Of a stretch of 64,000 nt of DNA, positions 1 to 7,479 are shown one piece after another; positions within the stretch are counted from its first letter, which is position 1, and each line of letters opens with the position of its first letter. Source of the DNA: Singulisphaera sp. GP187. Lineage in GTDB: Bacteria; Planctomycetota; Planctomycetia; Isosphaerales; Isosphaeraceae. Both the position numbers and the translations under genes were made by a program. The notes under the pieces are model-generated. The model was not told the DNA's origin and ran no database searches. It saw only the letters and a program-made list of their open reading frames with translations. The DNA lies in contig NZ_FSRB01000001.1 in the NCBI RefSeq assembly GCF_900129635.1, positions 3,821,501-3,885,500 of the forward strand, written 5' to 3'.

Positions 1-345
1 CGCGTTACTGATCGCGTTGACCTGGGCCACCGCGGCTTCGATCTTGGCGCCGGGCTGGAAGAAGACCTTGATCACGCTCACGCCGGACAGGCTCTGCGAC
101 TCGATATGCTCGATGTCGTTGACCGTGGTCGTCATCGCCCGCTCGTGAATCGTGACGATTCGCTTCTCCATCTCATCGGGCGACATGCCGGGATAGGTCC
201 ACACCACGGCAACCACCGGGATGTTGATCTCCGGAAAAATGTCGATTGGCATGCGCAAGAGCGTCACGCCACTGAGCACGGCGATCAAAAGCGACATCAC
301 GACGAACGTATACGGCCGTCGCAGTGCGAGACGTACGATCCACAT
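1..345 (-). CDS. RND efflux pump inner-membrane subunit, N-terminal part (runs off left edge)
   Basis: The minus strand from 345 reads open to the window edge for 115 codons, beginning MWIVRLALRRPYTFVVMSLL. One transmembrane helix (about residues 12-32) is followed by the RND hallmark MPIDIFPEINIPVV, then the start of the first porter subdomain (TYPGMSPDEMEKRI). This is the standard N-terminus of AcrB/MexB/CzcA-type proton antiporters of about 1,000 residues, which sit in the inner membrane and export drugs, metals or lipids with an adaptor and an outer-membrane channel. The gene lies 131 bp downstream of a TetR regulator on the same strand, which suggests TetR control. Substrate cannot be told from this fragment. 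The family call is secure; only the first tenth of the protein is visible. Confidence 0.9.
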   Translation of the reverse strand, partial: MWIVRLALRRPYTFVVMSLLIAVLSGVTLLRMPIDIFPEINIPVVAVVWTYPGMSPDEMEKRIVTIHERAMTTTVNDIEHIESQSLSGVSVIKVFFQPGAKIEAAVAQVNAISNA

Positions 346-379
346 GGGGGAGCGAAACCTTCCTGAGGAGCGGCGGACG

Positions 380-396
380 CGATCGATGATCGATCG
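380..396. promoter_or_regulatory. Palindrome between tetR-type gene and RND gene
   Basis: CGATCGAT and ATCGATCG are separated by one base. The palindrome lies in the 131-bp gap between the TetR-type gene and the RND start, where a second operator or a small hairpin would be expected. It has no sequence match to the palindrome upstream of the regulator, so the role is only a guess. Confidence 0.25.
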
Positions 397-476
397 TGCC
401 GTGGCGCCGCACAGGCCAAGGGTAGGCGTTGAAAATCAATCAAAAAAAGGCCGGGGCCGAAGCCCGACGACCCGTG

Positions 477-1109
477 TCAAACGGGACGTGTGTCCGAGGG
501 AGAGCTGCTCTTGAGAACAGTCTCGAACATCACGAAGAGGAAGTCGTCGAGAGGCTCATAGCTCTTGGCGACCTTCATGCGGAGGATGGCCCCTTCCCAA
601 CTGTTCAGGCAGAACCCGGCCAGTCGGTCCGCGTCGAAGTCAGCGCGCAGGTCGCCAACCTGCTGGGCCTCGCGGAAACAGCGAGCGATCTTCGCCCGGT
701 ACTCGGTCAGCACCTCTTCAAGTCGTGTCCGGAAGACCTCGCTGTGGTCAGCCATCTCCTGGCCCAGGTTGCCGAAGAGACAACCTTTTCGATACCCCAG
801 CGACTGATGCCGAAGCGCCGCCAACTCGAAAAACCGACGGAGCCGAGCCAGCGGCCTTACCTCGGTATTATTAAGTTGCTCGTCAAGACTCGCCATCCGC
901 ATTGCGGCGTATTCGGCGACGACGTGCAGCCCGAAGTCTTCCTTGCTCTTGAAGAAATGATAGAACGAACCTTTGTGAACCTTCGCTTCCTTGAGGATCT
1001 CCTCCAGGCCACAATTGTTGTACCCCTTCTCCAAGATCAGGTGCGTTCCCGCCGTGATCAAGGCTGTCCGGGTCGCGACAGGCGGTCGCTTTGTTCGCGT
1101 TTCACTCAT
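477..1109 (-). CDS. TetR/AcrR-family transcriptional regulator
   Basis: A 210-residue protein starting MSETRTKRPPVATRTALITA. The N-terminal TetR helix-turn-helix is plain at about residues 14-60: it carries GTHLILEKGYNNCGLEEILK followed by KEAKVHKGSFYHFFKSKEDF, the usual GSFYHHF recognition-helix type. The remainder is an alpha-helical ligand-binding domain of normal family length. A longer frame opening at a TTG at 1136 exists, but its first codons would lie in the palindrome at 1121-1136, so the ATG at 1109 is preferred. The RND pump fragment follows on the same strand, so this gene most likely represses itself and that pump in response to an unknown ligand. Confidence 0.9.
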   Translation of the reverse strand: MSETRTKRPPVATRTALITAGTHLILEKGYNNCGLEEILKEAKVHKGSFYHFFKSKEDFGLHVVAEYAAMRMASLDEQLNNTEVRPLARLRRFFELAALRHQSLGYRKGCLFGNLGQEMADHSEVFRTRLEEVLTEYRAKIARCFREAQQVGDLRADFDADRLAGFCLNSWEGAILRMKVAKSYEPLDDFLFVMFETVLKSSSPSDTRPV

Positions 1110-1120
1110 GTTGCCAATAC

Positions 1121-1136
1121 TAGACTGATCGGTCAA
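1121..1136. promoter_or_regulatory. Candidate TetR-type operator upstream of the regulator
   Basis: GACTGATCGGTC (1123-1134) is palindromic around GATC with one mismatched base pair, and the outer bases TA/AA extend it partly. It ends 13 bp before the ATG at 1109. Sites of the form GACYGATCRGTC are common operators of TetR-family regulators, so autoregulation is likely. Binding is inferred from position and symmetry only. Confidence 0.55.
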
Positions 1137-1460
1137 CTAGTCAAGAGGGGCCCCTTTTCTCAAGTCCGAAACGGGTCGTTTTTCCCGCGTGCCCACCCAA
1201 AACACGTCGGCGCAATCGCAGGGCGGAAAGTTCATGCGAAAGCGTGAGACGATCAAGAAGAGCCGATGAACCATTCGAGATCGACGCCCCTCATCGATTC
1301 CGGAACCAGACTCGGCCTCGCCCTCCCCTCCAAAAAAAATCCACGCAACCACCCACGGATTCGATAGCTCACCAATAACGCCCCATCGTCTCGACAACGG
1401 AGGATCAGAGGCCCTCAAAAGGTGGTCGCGGTTTTCGCTTTCATGCCACACAAGCCAACG

Positions 1461-1498
1461 AAAAAGGGTGGCCCGGAAACGGATTGTCCGGGCCACCC
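1461..1498 (-). terminator. Rho-independent terminator of the sugar dehydrogenase gene
   Basis: Arms GGGTGGCCCGG (1466-1476) and CCGGGCCACCC (1488-1498) form a perfect 11-bp stem with an 11-nt loop. Read on the minus strand the stem is followed at once by five T (1465-1461). It lies 58 bp past the stop codon of the gene at 1556-3580. The rest of 1110-1555 shows no convincing gene. Confidence 0.85.
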
Positions 1499-1555
1499 AA
1501 GAAGTCCTCAGGCTCCGTAAGTACGGAGCGATAAGGCATTGATATCGTCACTCGA

Positions 1556-3580
1556 TCACTTCGTGAGCCAATAGATTCCCTGACCGGTGTTGGTGGTGGT
1601 CAGGAAGTAAACCTCCCCTTGTTCGTCCTGCCCGAACGACAGGACGGGCAAGCCGGGCGACGGGATCGAGCGGTTCTCGACGACGCGGCGCTGGGACTCA
1701 TCATAACGCAGGGCCCAAAGGCGTCCGGTCACGTAATCGGCGTAGAGGTAGGCCCCATCCAACTCCGGCAGGCGAGAACCGCGATAGACGGTGCCCCCGG
1801 TGATCGACTTGCCCGTGTCATGATGGGAGTACTCCCAGATCGGGTCGATCAAGTCGGGCCGAGGGCCGACGCCCTTGGCGCCGAACGGATGCAGCGACTC
1901 ACGGAGGTTCCACCCATAGTTCCCCCCCTTGGTGATGATGTCGATTTCTTCCCAGAGGTTCTGACCGACCTCACCCGCCCAGAGCCAGCCGGTCTTGCGG
2001 TCGAATGCCATCCGCCAGATGTTGCGAATTCCATAGGCCCAGATCTCGGGACGGACGTCGGCCTGGGAGACGAACGGATTGTCCTTGGGGATCGCGTAGT
2101 TCTTGCCGCCTTCCTTGTGGTCAACATCAATCCGGAGGACCTTACCGAGCAGGGTCTTCAGATTCTGGCCGTTCTCGTGGGGGTCGTTCCCTGCGCCTCC
2201 GTCGCCATGCGTGAGGTAGAGGAAGCCGTCCGGCCCGAAGACGATCGTGCCACCGTCATGGTTCCAGTAAGGCTTGGTGAACCGAATGATTTCCAGTTCG
2301 GAGGTCGGGTCAGCCTGGGTGGGGTCGTCCTTGCGGACCTGGAACCGCGAGACGATATTCGTCAGCTTCTCCGACTTCGGCGTGTAGAAAACGTAAAAAT
2401 ATCCATTTTCCTTGAATTTCGGATGAAACGCGAGCCCCAGGAAGCCTTCCTCGTTGGTCTCGTCCTTGTAGGAAACGCGATCCTGGATATCGAGGAAACG
2501 GGTAGTCTGGGTCGCCTTCTGATCGTTGGCGAACGCGTGGATCACGCCGTGCTGGGTGGCGACGAAGACGCGGTTCGAGCCATCGCCGGCATGCGTCAGA
2601 ACGACCGGCCGCAAAGTATGGACCAGGCCGTCCTCGGTCTCGCCCTTCCAACCAGCCCACTGCAGGTCGGGGAACGCAACCGCCGTTTTCAAGGGAAGCG
2701 GTTCTTCGTTAACCTCAGCGCCCGGGACGGTGATTGGCACCTCGACCACCGTGCCCCCACCCATGTCGGGAACCAAAAGCCGCTTGGTGGCGGATACGAC
2801 CGTGAGGTCGGCCGCGTTCTTGAGGCCCTGGGCGAGAAGTACGGGCTTGGCCCCGGGTCGCGCAATGACGAACACCCGGCCGCCCTTCCAGTCGGTCACG
2901 AAGAGACGCCCGAACTGGTCCCAGGCGAGCCCGTCGGGAGCCCCAAGGCCGTCGGCGATCGGCTCGACCGAATGATCGGCCAGCTTGATCCGATAGACCA
3001 CGCCCGTGCCGAAATCGGTCAGGAGCAGATGCGACGCCCCATCGAGCAGCAAGCCGTTCGGTGTGTGGAGCTTCGGAAACTGGGTCTTGTCGAGAACCCG
3101 GCTCACGACCCCCTTCGGCGAGATCCGAAAGACCGCCCCGCCTTCCCCCTTGCGGTTTCCCGAGTCACTGACATAGAGCGTCCCGCTCTCCACATCCACG
3201 GCCAAGTCGTTGAAGTACAACGGGGGCGTTGGGAACGCCGAGGCGGGGGCGAAGACTTCCGCCTTGCCCTTCCCATCGATCCGCCAGACCCGCGTCTTGT
3301 CGGCCACGTACAGCCATTGTTCGTGAGCCACCAGCCCCTTCGGGTCGTCGAGACCCGAGGCGAACGGCACGGCCCTGCCCTGTTCAATCTTCAGCACGGC
3401 GCCGTCGCCATCGCGTTCGCGCTCGCCGATGACCGTGACGAAAACCTGCCCTTGCGAGTTCACCACCACCGACTCCGGGTTCGTCAGGCCCGTCACCACG
3501 ACCTTGGGCGGCGTCTGAGCCCCCGCCTGAGAAACCGCACCACCCACCACCCATGCCAGACCTAACAGCAATTGCCTCAT
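1556..3580 (-). CDS. Secreted PQQ-dependent sugar dehydrogenase with N-terminal beta-propeller
   Basis: A 674-residue exported protein. The signal peptide is MRQLLLGLAWVVGGAVSQAGA; the start at 3580 has the ribosome-binding sequence CAGGAG just upstream, while the longer frame to 3640 lacks one. Residues about 25-300 are an SMP-30/NHL-like propeller (repeated GLVAHEQWLYVADKT, NGLLLDGASHLLLTDFGTG). Residues about 320-674 match the glucose/sorbosone dehydrogenase family (PQQ-dependent soluble aldose dehydrogenase type): GDGSNRVFVATQHGVI, GLAFHPKFKENGYFYVFYT, HDGGTIVFGPDGFLYLTHGD and ENGQNLKTLLGKVLRIDVD. Such enzymes oxidise sugars in the periplasm with PQQ as cofactor. The propeller fusion is longer than the roughly 350-450-residue single-domain family members. 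It appears monocistronic, closed by the terminator at 1461-1498. Confidence 0.85.
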   Translation of the reverse strand: MRQLLLGLAWVVGGAVSQAGAQTPPKVVVTGLTNPESVVVNSQGQVFVTVIGERERDGDGAVLKIEQGRAVPFASGLDDPKGLVAHEQWLYVADKTRVWRIDGKGKAEVFAPASAFPTPPLYFNDLAVDVESGTLYVSDSGNRKGEGGAVFRISPKGVVSRVLDKTQFPKLHTPNGLLLDGASHLLLTDFGTGVVYRIKLADHSVEPIADGLGAPDGLAWDQFGRLFVTDWKGGRVFVIARPGAKPVLLAQGLKNAADLTVVSATKRLLVPDMGGGTVVEVPITVPGAEVNEEPLPLKTAVAFPDLQWAGWKGETEDGLVHTLRPVVLTHAGDGSNRVFVATQHGVIHAFANDQKATQTTRFLDIQDRVSYKDETNEEGFLGLAFHPKFKENGYFYVFYTPKSEKLTNIVSRFQVRKDDPTQADPTSELEIIRFTKPYWNHDGGTIVFGPDGFLYLTHGDGGAGNDPHENGQNLKTLLGKVLRIDVDHKEGGKNYAIPKDNPFVSQADVRPEIWAYGIRNIWRMAFDRKTGWLWAGEVGQNLWEEIDIITKGGNYGWNLRESLHPFGAKGVGPRPDLIDPIWEYSHHDTGKSITGGTVYRGSRLPELDGAYLYADYVTGRLWALRYDESQRRVVENRSIPSPGLPVLSFGQDEQGEVYFLTTTNTGQGIYWLTK

Positions 3581-3924
3581 TGCGAACACTCCTGTGACTC
3601 GGGGGCACCCCACCTTGGTGCCACACCGCACTGCGAACAAAACGAGCCGGACTCGGGAGCGACGACGGTTCGCATCGTTTGCAACCCGATCGCCGCGGAA
3701 TGGTCACCACGCCCGCCGCTACGATCGTGTCAGAAACCGCCGCCATCGCGCCGGGATGGCCCGTTATACCAACAGCCTGCGAACCGCCACAAGCATGGCG
3801 AGCTATGACACGATCATAGCGCAAACGCAGCCATTCGAAAACGATCTCCACTATCGGGAACTCCTCCGATCCTGGCCACCCCCAAACGCGGGATGAGCCG
3901 CCAGAATGGGGGAAAAGGCCTGCC

Positions 3925-3978
3925 AGACGACGCGGACCGTCGGGGACGGCATTCCCACGGAGGACCGTGGGAACGAGG
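3925..3978. repeat. Dispersed palindromic repeat (TTCCCACGG family), copy 1
   Basis: GACGACGCGGACCGTC is followed by GGGGACGGCATTCCCACGG and a hairpin whose arms are TTCCCACGG and CCGTGGGAA. The same core recurs near 16660, 30316, 34022 and 45757. The remainder of 3581-4026 holds no recognisable gene. Confidence 0.8.
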
Positions 3979-4026
3979 GTGAATCCTCGCTCCATGGCGG
4001 GTCGTTGACTTTTATAGACTGGGCGG

Positions 4027-4818
4027 TTATCGCCCCATTTGCTTTTCACGGATCGCCTTGATCCGTTTTTCAACCGACCGCGCCTCCGAGTATCGTTTGG
4101 TTCTTCGAAGCAAACTCGCGTGAAATTCCAAAGGGGTGATGAGATCAGGATGATCGGAAGCCCACACATTCTCCCAGATCGATATCACCCGCTGCTGGAG
4201 TCGCTCAGCCTCGGAGAAGTTGCCCCGCGCCTGGTAATACGAGGCCAGATTGGTGAGACTGATCGCGACTTCAGAATGATCGGCTCCCAGCACTTTTTCG
4301 CGGACCGCCAGGGCTTGTTGAAATAACGGTTCGGCCTCCTCGAACCGCCCTTGATCGAGGTAGAGGATCGCCAAATTGGAGCGGCACCCCGCCACCTCCT
4401 CGCTCTCAGCTCCCAGCGTCTTCTCCCAAAGGCTCAACGCCCGCTGGTAGAGTGGTTCTGCTTCCCCAGGCTTGCCCAATTCGTCATTGAGAAGCGCGAA
4501 GCGATGAAGGGCCTCGGCCACGTCCTGACTTTCCGGTCCCTTGAACCTGGCCCAAGCGTCCAAATGTCGTTGGTGGGCATCGAGGGAAACCCGGTTCGCC
4601 TTCTCTAACTGCACAACCCGATCTTTGAGCCGTTCCATTTGCTCCTGATGGCCCATGAAAAGAAAAAGGATGCCCACGACCAGGAGCCAGGCCAGCGGTT
4701 TCCCAGCCTCCGAGCTAAGAGCATAACCCGCCAGCCCAAGGGCCCCGAACACCATGAGCAATCGAGCAGCAATCCATTTGCATTTGAGATCTCTTGGCGT
4801 GAGCTTTTGCCTATCCAT
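4027..4818 (-). CDS. Membrane-anchored tetratricopeptide-repeat protein
   Basis: A 263-residue protein. Two hydrophobic helices near the N-terminus (about residues 18-35 and 42-56) are followed by a short coiled-coil stretch (EQMERLKDRVVQLEKAN) and then at least four tetratricopeptide repeats of the kinesin-light-chain type (GEAEPLYQRALSLWEKTLG, RFEEAEPLFQQALAVREKVL, NFSEAERLQQRVISIWENV). TPR arrays mediate protein-protein contacts; the partner is unknown. It lies 45 bp downstream of the detached C-terminal piece of a pentapeptide-repeat gene on the same strand, so the two may once have been co-transcribed. No enzymatic motif is present. Confidence 0.8.
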   Translation of the reverse strand: MDRQKLTPRDLKCKWIAARLLMVFGALGLAGYALSSEAGKPLAWLLVVGILFLFMGHQEQMERLKDRVVQLEKANRVSLDAHQRHLDAWARFKGPESQDVAEALHRFALLNDELGKPGEAEPLYQRALSLWEKTLGAESEEVAGCRSNLAILYLDQGRFEEAEPLFQQALAVREKVLGADHSEVAISLTNLASYYQARGNFSEAERLQQRVISIWENVWASDHPDLITPLEFHASLLRRTKRYSEARSVEKRIKAIREKQMGR

Positions 4819-4863
4819 TTTCGTAACCTCAAATCACAAATTTTATTTATTTAAATTCCATGT

Positions 4864-5076
4864 TTAATTGATTTGCTCACGAAAGATCATGCCTCTCGTC
4901 TTCGGGTTGAATCCCTCGGGGAAGCGTGTTCGTGAGTCATACAAGGCCCCTTCCAAGAGGGCTGTTTTCAGGTCCGTCTCGCTAAAGTTGGTTCCTTGAA
5001 CGCTAAGCCGTTGGTCTCGGTTTCCTTTGATTTTCTGATGGGTGACCTCGGGGATGCAAAGCCCACTGGGTGCCAC
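4864..5076 (-). pseudogene. C-terminal remnant of a pentapeptide-repeat protein
   Basis: The frame carries TNFSETDLKTALLEGALYDS followed by RTRFPEGFNPKTRGMIF. The first part has the A(D/N)Lxx rhythm of pentapeptide repeats, and the YDS-TRFPEGFNP ending is typical of the C-terminus of such proteins in this phylum. The frame opens with a GTG inside the palindromic repeat at 5068-5146, so it has no start of its own. On the far side of the repeat and the IS element (6737-7183) lies a pentapeptide gene on the same strand that lacks this ending. The simplest reading is one gene cut in two. That joining is inferred, not shown. Confidence 0.6.
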
Positions 5077-5146
5077 GGGTTGTACCCAACCCGTGAGCGA
5101 TTACCCAGGTTTTTGGCTCACGGGTTGAGTACAACCCGTGGCACCC
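5068..5146. repeat. 79-bp palindromic element, target of the IS insertion
   Basis: Two 31-nt arms (5068-5098 and 5116-5146) are reverse complements with one mismatch and enclose a 17-nt loop. The arms run from GGGTGCCACGGG to CCCGTGAGC. Partial symmetry continues outward: ATGCAAAGCC at 5054-5063 faces GGCTTTGCACAT at 6726-6737 once the IS is removed. No protein is encoded; it behaves like a REP/MITE-type sequence. Confidence 0.85.
5137..5146. repeat. Target site duplication, left copy
   Basis: CGTGGCACCC directly abuts the left end of the IS and recurs at 6715-6724 against the right end. Nine or ten bases is within the range for IS4-family elements. The copy also forms the tip of the right arm of the palindrome at 5068-5146. 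Confidence 0.85.
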
Positions 5147-5252
5147 AACGTCAGTAACTCGGCGTCGTCAACAACGGATGTAACTCTCACCGGACCAGAG
5201 AATTACTGCCGCTCCGTGGCTGCGGTTCGTTCGAGAGAAGGGGGGGCAAAAA

Positions 5253-5322
5253 ATCGCCGTTCTTCGTCATGATGGGTGCGGCTAGCAACCGGCACTCACC
5301 TGGATTGAGGAAGAACGGCGAT
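5253..5322 (+). promoter_or_regulatory. RNA hairpin that would hide the transposase start site
   Basis: ATCGCCGTTCTTC (5253-5265) and GAAGAACGGCGAT (5310-5322) are perfect reverse complements over 13 bp. The right arm contains the first two bases of the transposase ATG and abuts GAGG, the likely ribosome-binding site. Transcripts entering from outside the IS would fold this stem and block initiation, a known safeguard in IS10/IS50-type elements. A transcript starting inside the loop would escape it. Confidence 0.65.
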
Positions 5323-6694
5323 GAAGGCAGCTCGGACGCTGCAAGGCTTGCAGCAACCGCAGTCGTTGATCGGCTATGTCCGACAGTTTCTCACCCCGAC
5401 GGTCTGGAAGCAAGCCCGAGGGGTTGTTCCTCAAAGGCGGTCGGCGCCGCGGTGGGATCTCCAGCCACTGGTCGTGGTCATGCTCGCCATGACCTGGGCC
5501 ACCGGCGACTCCGAGTCCGAGAGGTTTGAGAAGGCCCGGGGATACTACGTCGCCTGCCATGAGTCGCGAAGACGCCCGGGAAAGACCCTCGTCGGCTTCC
5601 AGAAAGCGATGCGACGCGTCCCCATGCGACAACTCAGGGCGTTGGCCGCGGGGGTTCGGCAACAGATCCACGCCCGACTGGGGTCGCGGCGGATTGTCGA
5701 CGGCTTCGAGCCGATGGGCTGCGACGGCTCGCGGATCGAGTGCCCCCGCACCCCCGAGTTGGAACGGGGACTCGGGCAGGCCGGCAAGAACGACGCGGCC
5801 CCCAACGTCTGGCTGACGGCGTTCGTCCACTTGCCCACGGGACTGCTTTGGTCGTGGCGACTCGGCCCGGGCACCGCGGCCGAGCAAGAGCATTTGAGGC
5901 ACTTGCTCGCCACCCTCTCGCCCGAGGCCCTGATCGTCTGCGACGCCGCTTATATGGGCTTCGATCTGGTCCGGGCGATCCTCGGTGTCAAGCGATCGTT
6001 CCTGTTCCGGATGTCGTCGCGGGTCGACCTCTACACCCTCGAAGTGGCGAACCTGGAGGATTGGACCGAAGGCCCTGTCTTGTACTGGCCGAACTATGTC
6101 CAGAAGAAAGGGGAAGCGCCGATCCAATGCCGCTTGATCCGGATCCCGGCCAAGGGCAAGGGTAAGGGGTCGGTCAAACGCGACGTCTGGCTCCTGACCG
6201 ACGTCCTCGACCCAGCCCGGATGTCGGCGGCGACGGCCGCCAAATTCTACCGCTGGAGATGGCGTAATGAAGGACTATTTCGCACATACAAGCGTATAAT
6301 CAATAAATTGAAACTCGCTAGCCGCACGGTGGCCTTGGTGCATCGCGAGGCCGAGTTGTCACTGCTGGCCACGCAGATCCTCCTGGCGCATGCCGACCTG
6401 GCGCTTCGGCCGGCGTCGGCGTCGGCGTCGGCGACCGATGGCCCAGTGATCAGCCCCCGCAAAGTTCTGATCGAGATCCGCAAGGAGATCGACGCGGCCG
6501 TGAAACCCAAGGCCAAGTGTTACCACAAGCGACTCGCGGGCTGCCGCGCCGGGTGCCGGAAGCAGAAGAGCCCGAAAGCCACACGCAAGTGGCCTCGTCG
6601 CAAACCGCATAAGCCGCCGAAACCGCCTGTGCTCCACACCCTGACTCAGGAACAGAAAGCCTTGCTAAACAAGCACATGAGTGCAGTAGGATGA
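5321..6694 (+). CDS. IS4-family DDE transposase
   Basis: A 457-residue transposase. The RNase-H-like catalytic acidic residues are visible: D135 in GCDGSRIE, D208 in LIVCDAAYMG, and E317 in the IS4 signature YRWRWRNEGLF, where Y310, R313, E317 and K324 fit the Y-(2)-R-(3)-E-(6)-K spacing exactly. A lysine/arginine-rich tail (about residues 385-440) probably contacts DNA. The enzyme would cut and paste the surrounding 1.57-kb element. No frameshift or internal stop is seen, so it is probably functional. Translation may be held down by the hairpin at 5253-5322. Confidence 0.95.
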   Translation: MKAARTLQGLQQPQSLIGYVRQFLTPTVWKQARGVVPQRRSAPRWDLQPLVVVMLAMTWATGDSESERFEKARGYYVACHESRRRPGKTLVGFQKAMRRVPMRQLRALAAGVRQQIHARLGSRRIVDGFEPMGCDGSRIECPRTPELERGLGQAGKNDAAPNVWLTAFVHLPTGLLWSWRLGPGTAAEQEHLRHLLATLSPEALIVCDAAYMGFDLVRAILGVKRSFLFRMSSRVDLYTLEVANLEDWTEGPVLYWPNYVQKKGEAPIQCRLIRIPAKGKGKGSVKRDVWLLTDVLDPARMSAATAAKFYRWRWRNEGLFRTYKRIINKLKLASRTVALVHREAELSLLATQILLAHADLALRPASASASATDGPVISPRKVLIEIRKEIDAAVKPKAKCYHKRLAGCRAGCRKQKSPKATRKWPRRKPHKPPKPPVLHTLTQEQKALLNKHMSAVG

Positions 6695-6714
6695 GGCATC
6701 AGTAATCGACGTTG

Positions 6715-6724
6715 CGTGGCACCC
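6715..6724. repeat. Target site duplication, right copy
   Basis: CGTGGCACCC abuts the right end of the IS and matches 5137-5146 exactly. The sequence that follows (AGGCTTTGCACAT) resumes the disrupted host sequence. Confidence 0.85.
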
Positions 6725-6736
6725 AGGCTTTGCACA

Positions 6737-7183
6737 TCATTCGATGTTATGGAAGACCATGTCCACCTGCTTAGTCGAGCCATTGAGGTTGTCTCTGCCG
6801 AAGTTGGCCTGCTCAAGGCTTGCTCCCGTAAAGTCGGCTTCCTGCAAGTCCGCCCCTCGAAAATCCGCTCCGGTCAGATCGGCGCCGCGAAACGACGCCT
6901 GGAACCCCAGAGCCCAGTAGAGGTCAGCACCTCTCATGTTTGTATTATCGCATTTTGCGGACATCAAAAATGCTCCGGACATCAAAGCATCCACGAGGCA
7001 TGCGTCCGACAAATCCGCCTCATCAAAGTTGGCACCTATAAGTATCGCGCTCGTCAGGTTCGCGCCGACGAGGAATTCATGAGCGAAATGGGCATCGGAC
7101 AGCTTGAGGCCCGAGAGCTCGGCCCGTTCCAGATTCCCTTCGCGTTCGAGGAGAACCCTGCCTCCTGAGGTCGTAATCCGCAT
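6737..7183 (-). pseudogene. Pentapeptide-repeat protein, N-terminal part of a split gene
   Basis: A 148-residue frame starting MRITTSGGRVLLEREGNLER, with GAGGTG as ribosome-binding sequence. Residues about 18-125 are right-handed quadrilateral-helix repeats: LVGANLTSAILIGANFDEAD, FRGADLTGADFRGADLQEAD, FTGASLEQANF. The frame stops (HNIE, TGA) just before the AGGCTTTGCAC flank of the palindromic repeat, without the usual C-terminal YD-TRFPEGF-type ending, which instead lies at 4864-5076. Pentapeptide proteins have varied roles, including DNA mimicry. A shortened product could still fold, so this is either a truncated but live gene or a pseudogene. The frame extends upstream to 7531, but that part is repeat-derived. 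Confidence 0.7.
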
Positions 7184-7247
7184 GGAATCACCTCGGCACG
7201 ACTCCAGTTTCTTGTCGGCCGACGGTATGACCTTCCCGATTATCCTC

Positions 7248-7311
7248 GGAGGGTCGGCTTCAGCCTGCCAAAATCTCGAAAAAGAGGGAGGCAGACTGTA
7301 GCCGACCCTCC
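7248..7311. repeat. Inverted repeat (GGAGGGTCGGCT family)
   Basis: Arms at 7248-7269 and 7290-7311 are 22 nt with two mismatches and run between GGAGGGTCGGCT and AGCCTGCC. A related GTAGGCTTCAGCCTGCC sequence occurs at 54069-54085. It sits in the 296-bp gap between divergent genes, where no additional gene is seen. Confidence 0.75.
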
Positions 7312-7325
7312 AAGAGCGAAAGTAC

Positions 7326-7418
7326 CGCTTCGTACGATCGGGCAGCGCCTCCTCGGCATGGATTTGTCGTTCTTTTTCTTGTAAGGGTAGGCATCGCTTC
7401 GTACGATCGGACAGCGCC
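7326..7418. repeat. Two direct 24-bp repeats upstream of the amidohydrolase operon
   Basis: CGCTTCGTACGATCGG plus CAGCGCC-type tail occurs at 7326-7349 and again at 7395-7418 with one mismatch, starting 69 bp apart. Each unit contains the palindrome CGTACG. The second ends 61 bp before the GTG start at 7480, so the units could be regulator sites or simply repeat remnants. Confidence 0.5.
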
Positions 7419-7479
7419 GCATCGGTGACTGTACGCCCTCGTCTGCCTGGGAACAATCGACGACTACAAAGGAGAACCT

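Larger units (their letters stand above)
5147..6714 (+). mobile_element. IS4-family insertion sequence, apparently complete
   Basis: About 1,568 bp with one transposase gene. The ends begin (C)AACGTCAGTAACT on the left and, read inward from the right, CAACGTCGATTACT, an 11 of 14 match that serves as terminal inverted repeat. Both ends are flanked by CGTGGCACCC. An intact transposase, recognisable ends and an exact duplication suggest a fairly recent insertion. The exact boundary is uncertain by one base, because the C at 5146 may belong to either the element or the duplication. Confidence 0.85.

Noticed and set aside
429-1247. Long plus-strand open frame opposite the TetR gene
   Set aside because: Complement of a clear TetR coding sequence; the translation has no domain and arises from high GC content.
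1137-1496. 119-codon minus-strand frame upstream of the TetR gene
   Set aside because: Low-complexity arginine-rich translation, no ribosome-binding site, and it overlaps the terminator hairpin at 1466-1498.
1619-3565. 648-codon plus-strand open frame
   Set aside because: Antisense shadow of the sugar dehydrogenase; no recognisable motifs.
3384-4169. 261-codon minus-strand frame overlapping the sugar dehydrogenase start
   Set aside because: It overlaps two well-supported genes in other frames and includes the dispersed repeat.
5282-6127. 281-codon minus-strand frame inside the IS element
   Set aside because: Antisense of the transposase, without motifs; not an accessory gene.
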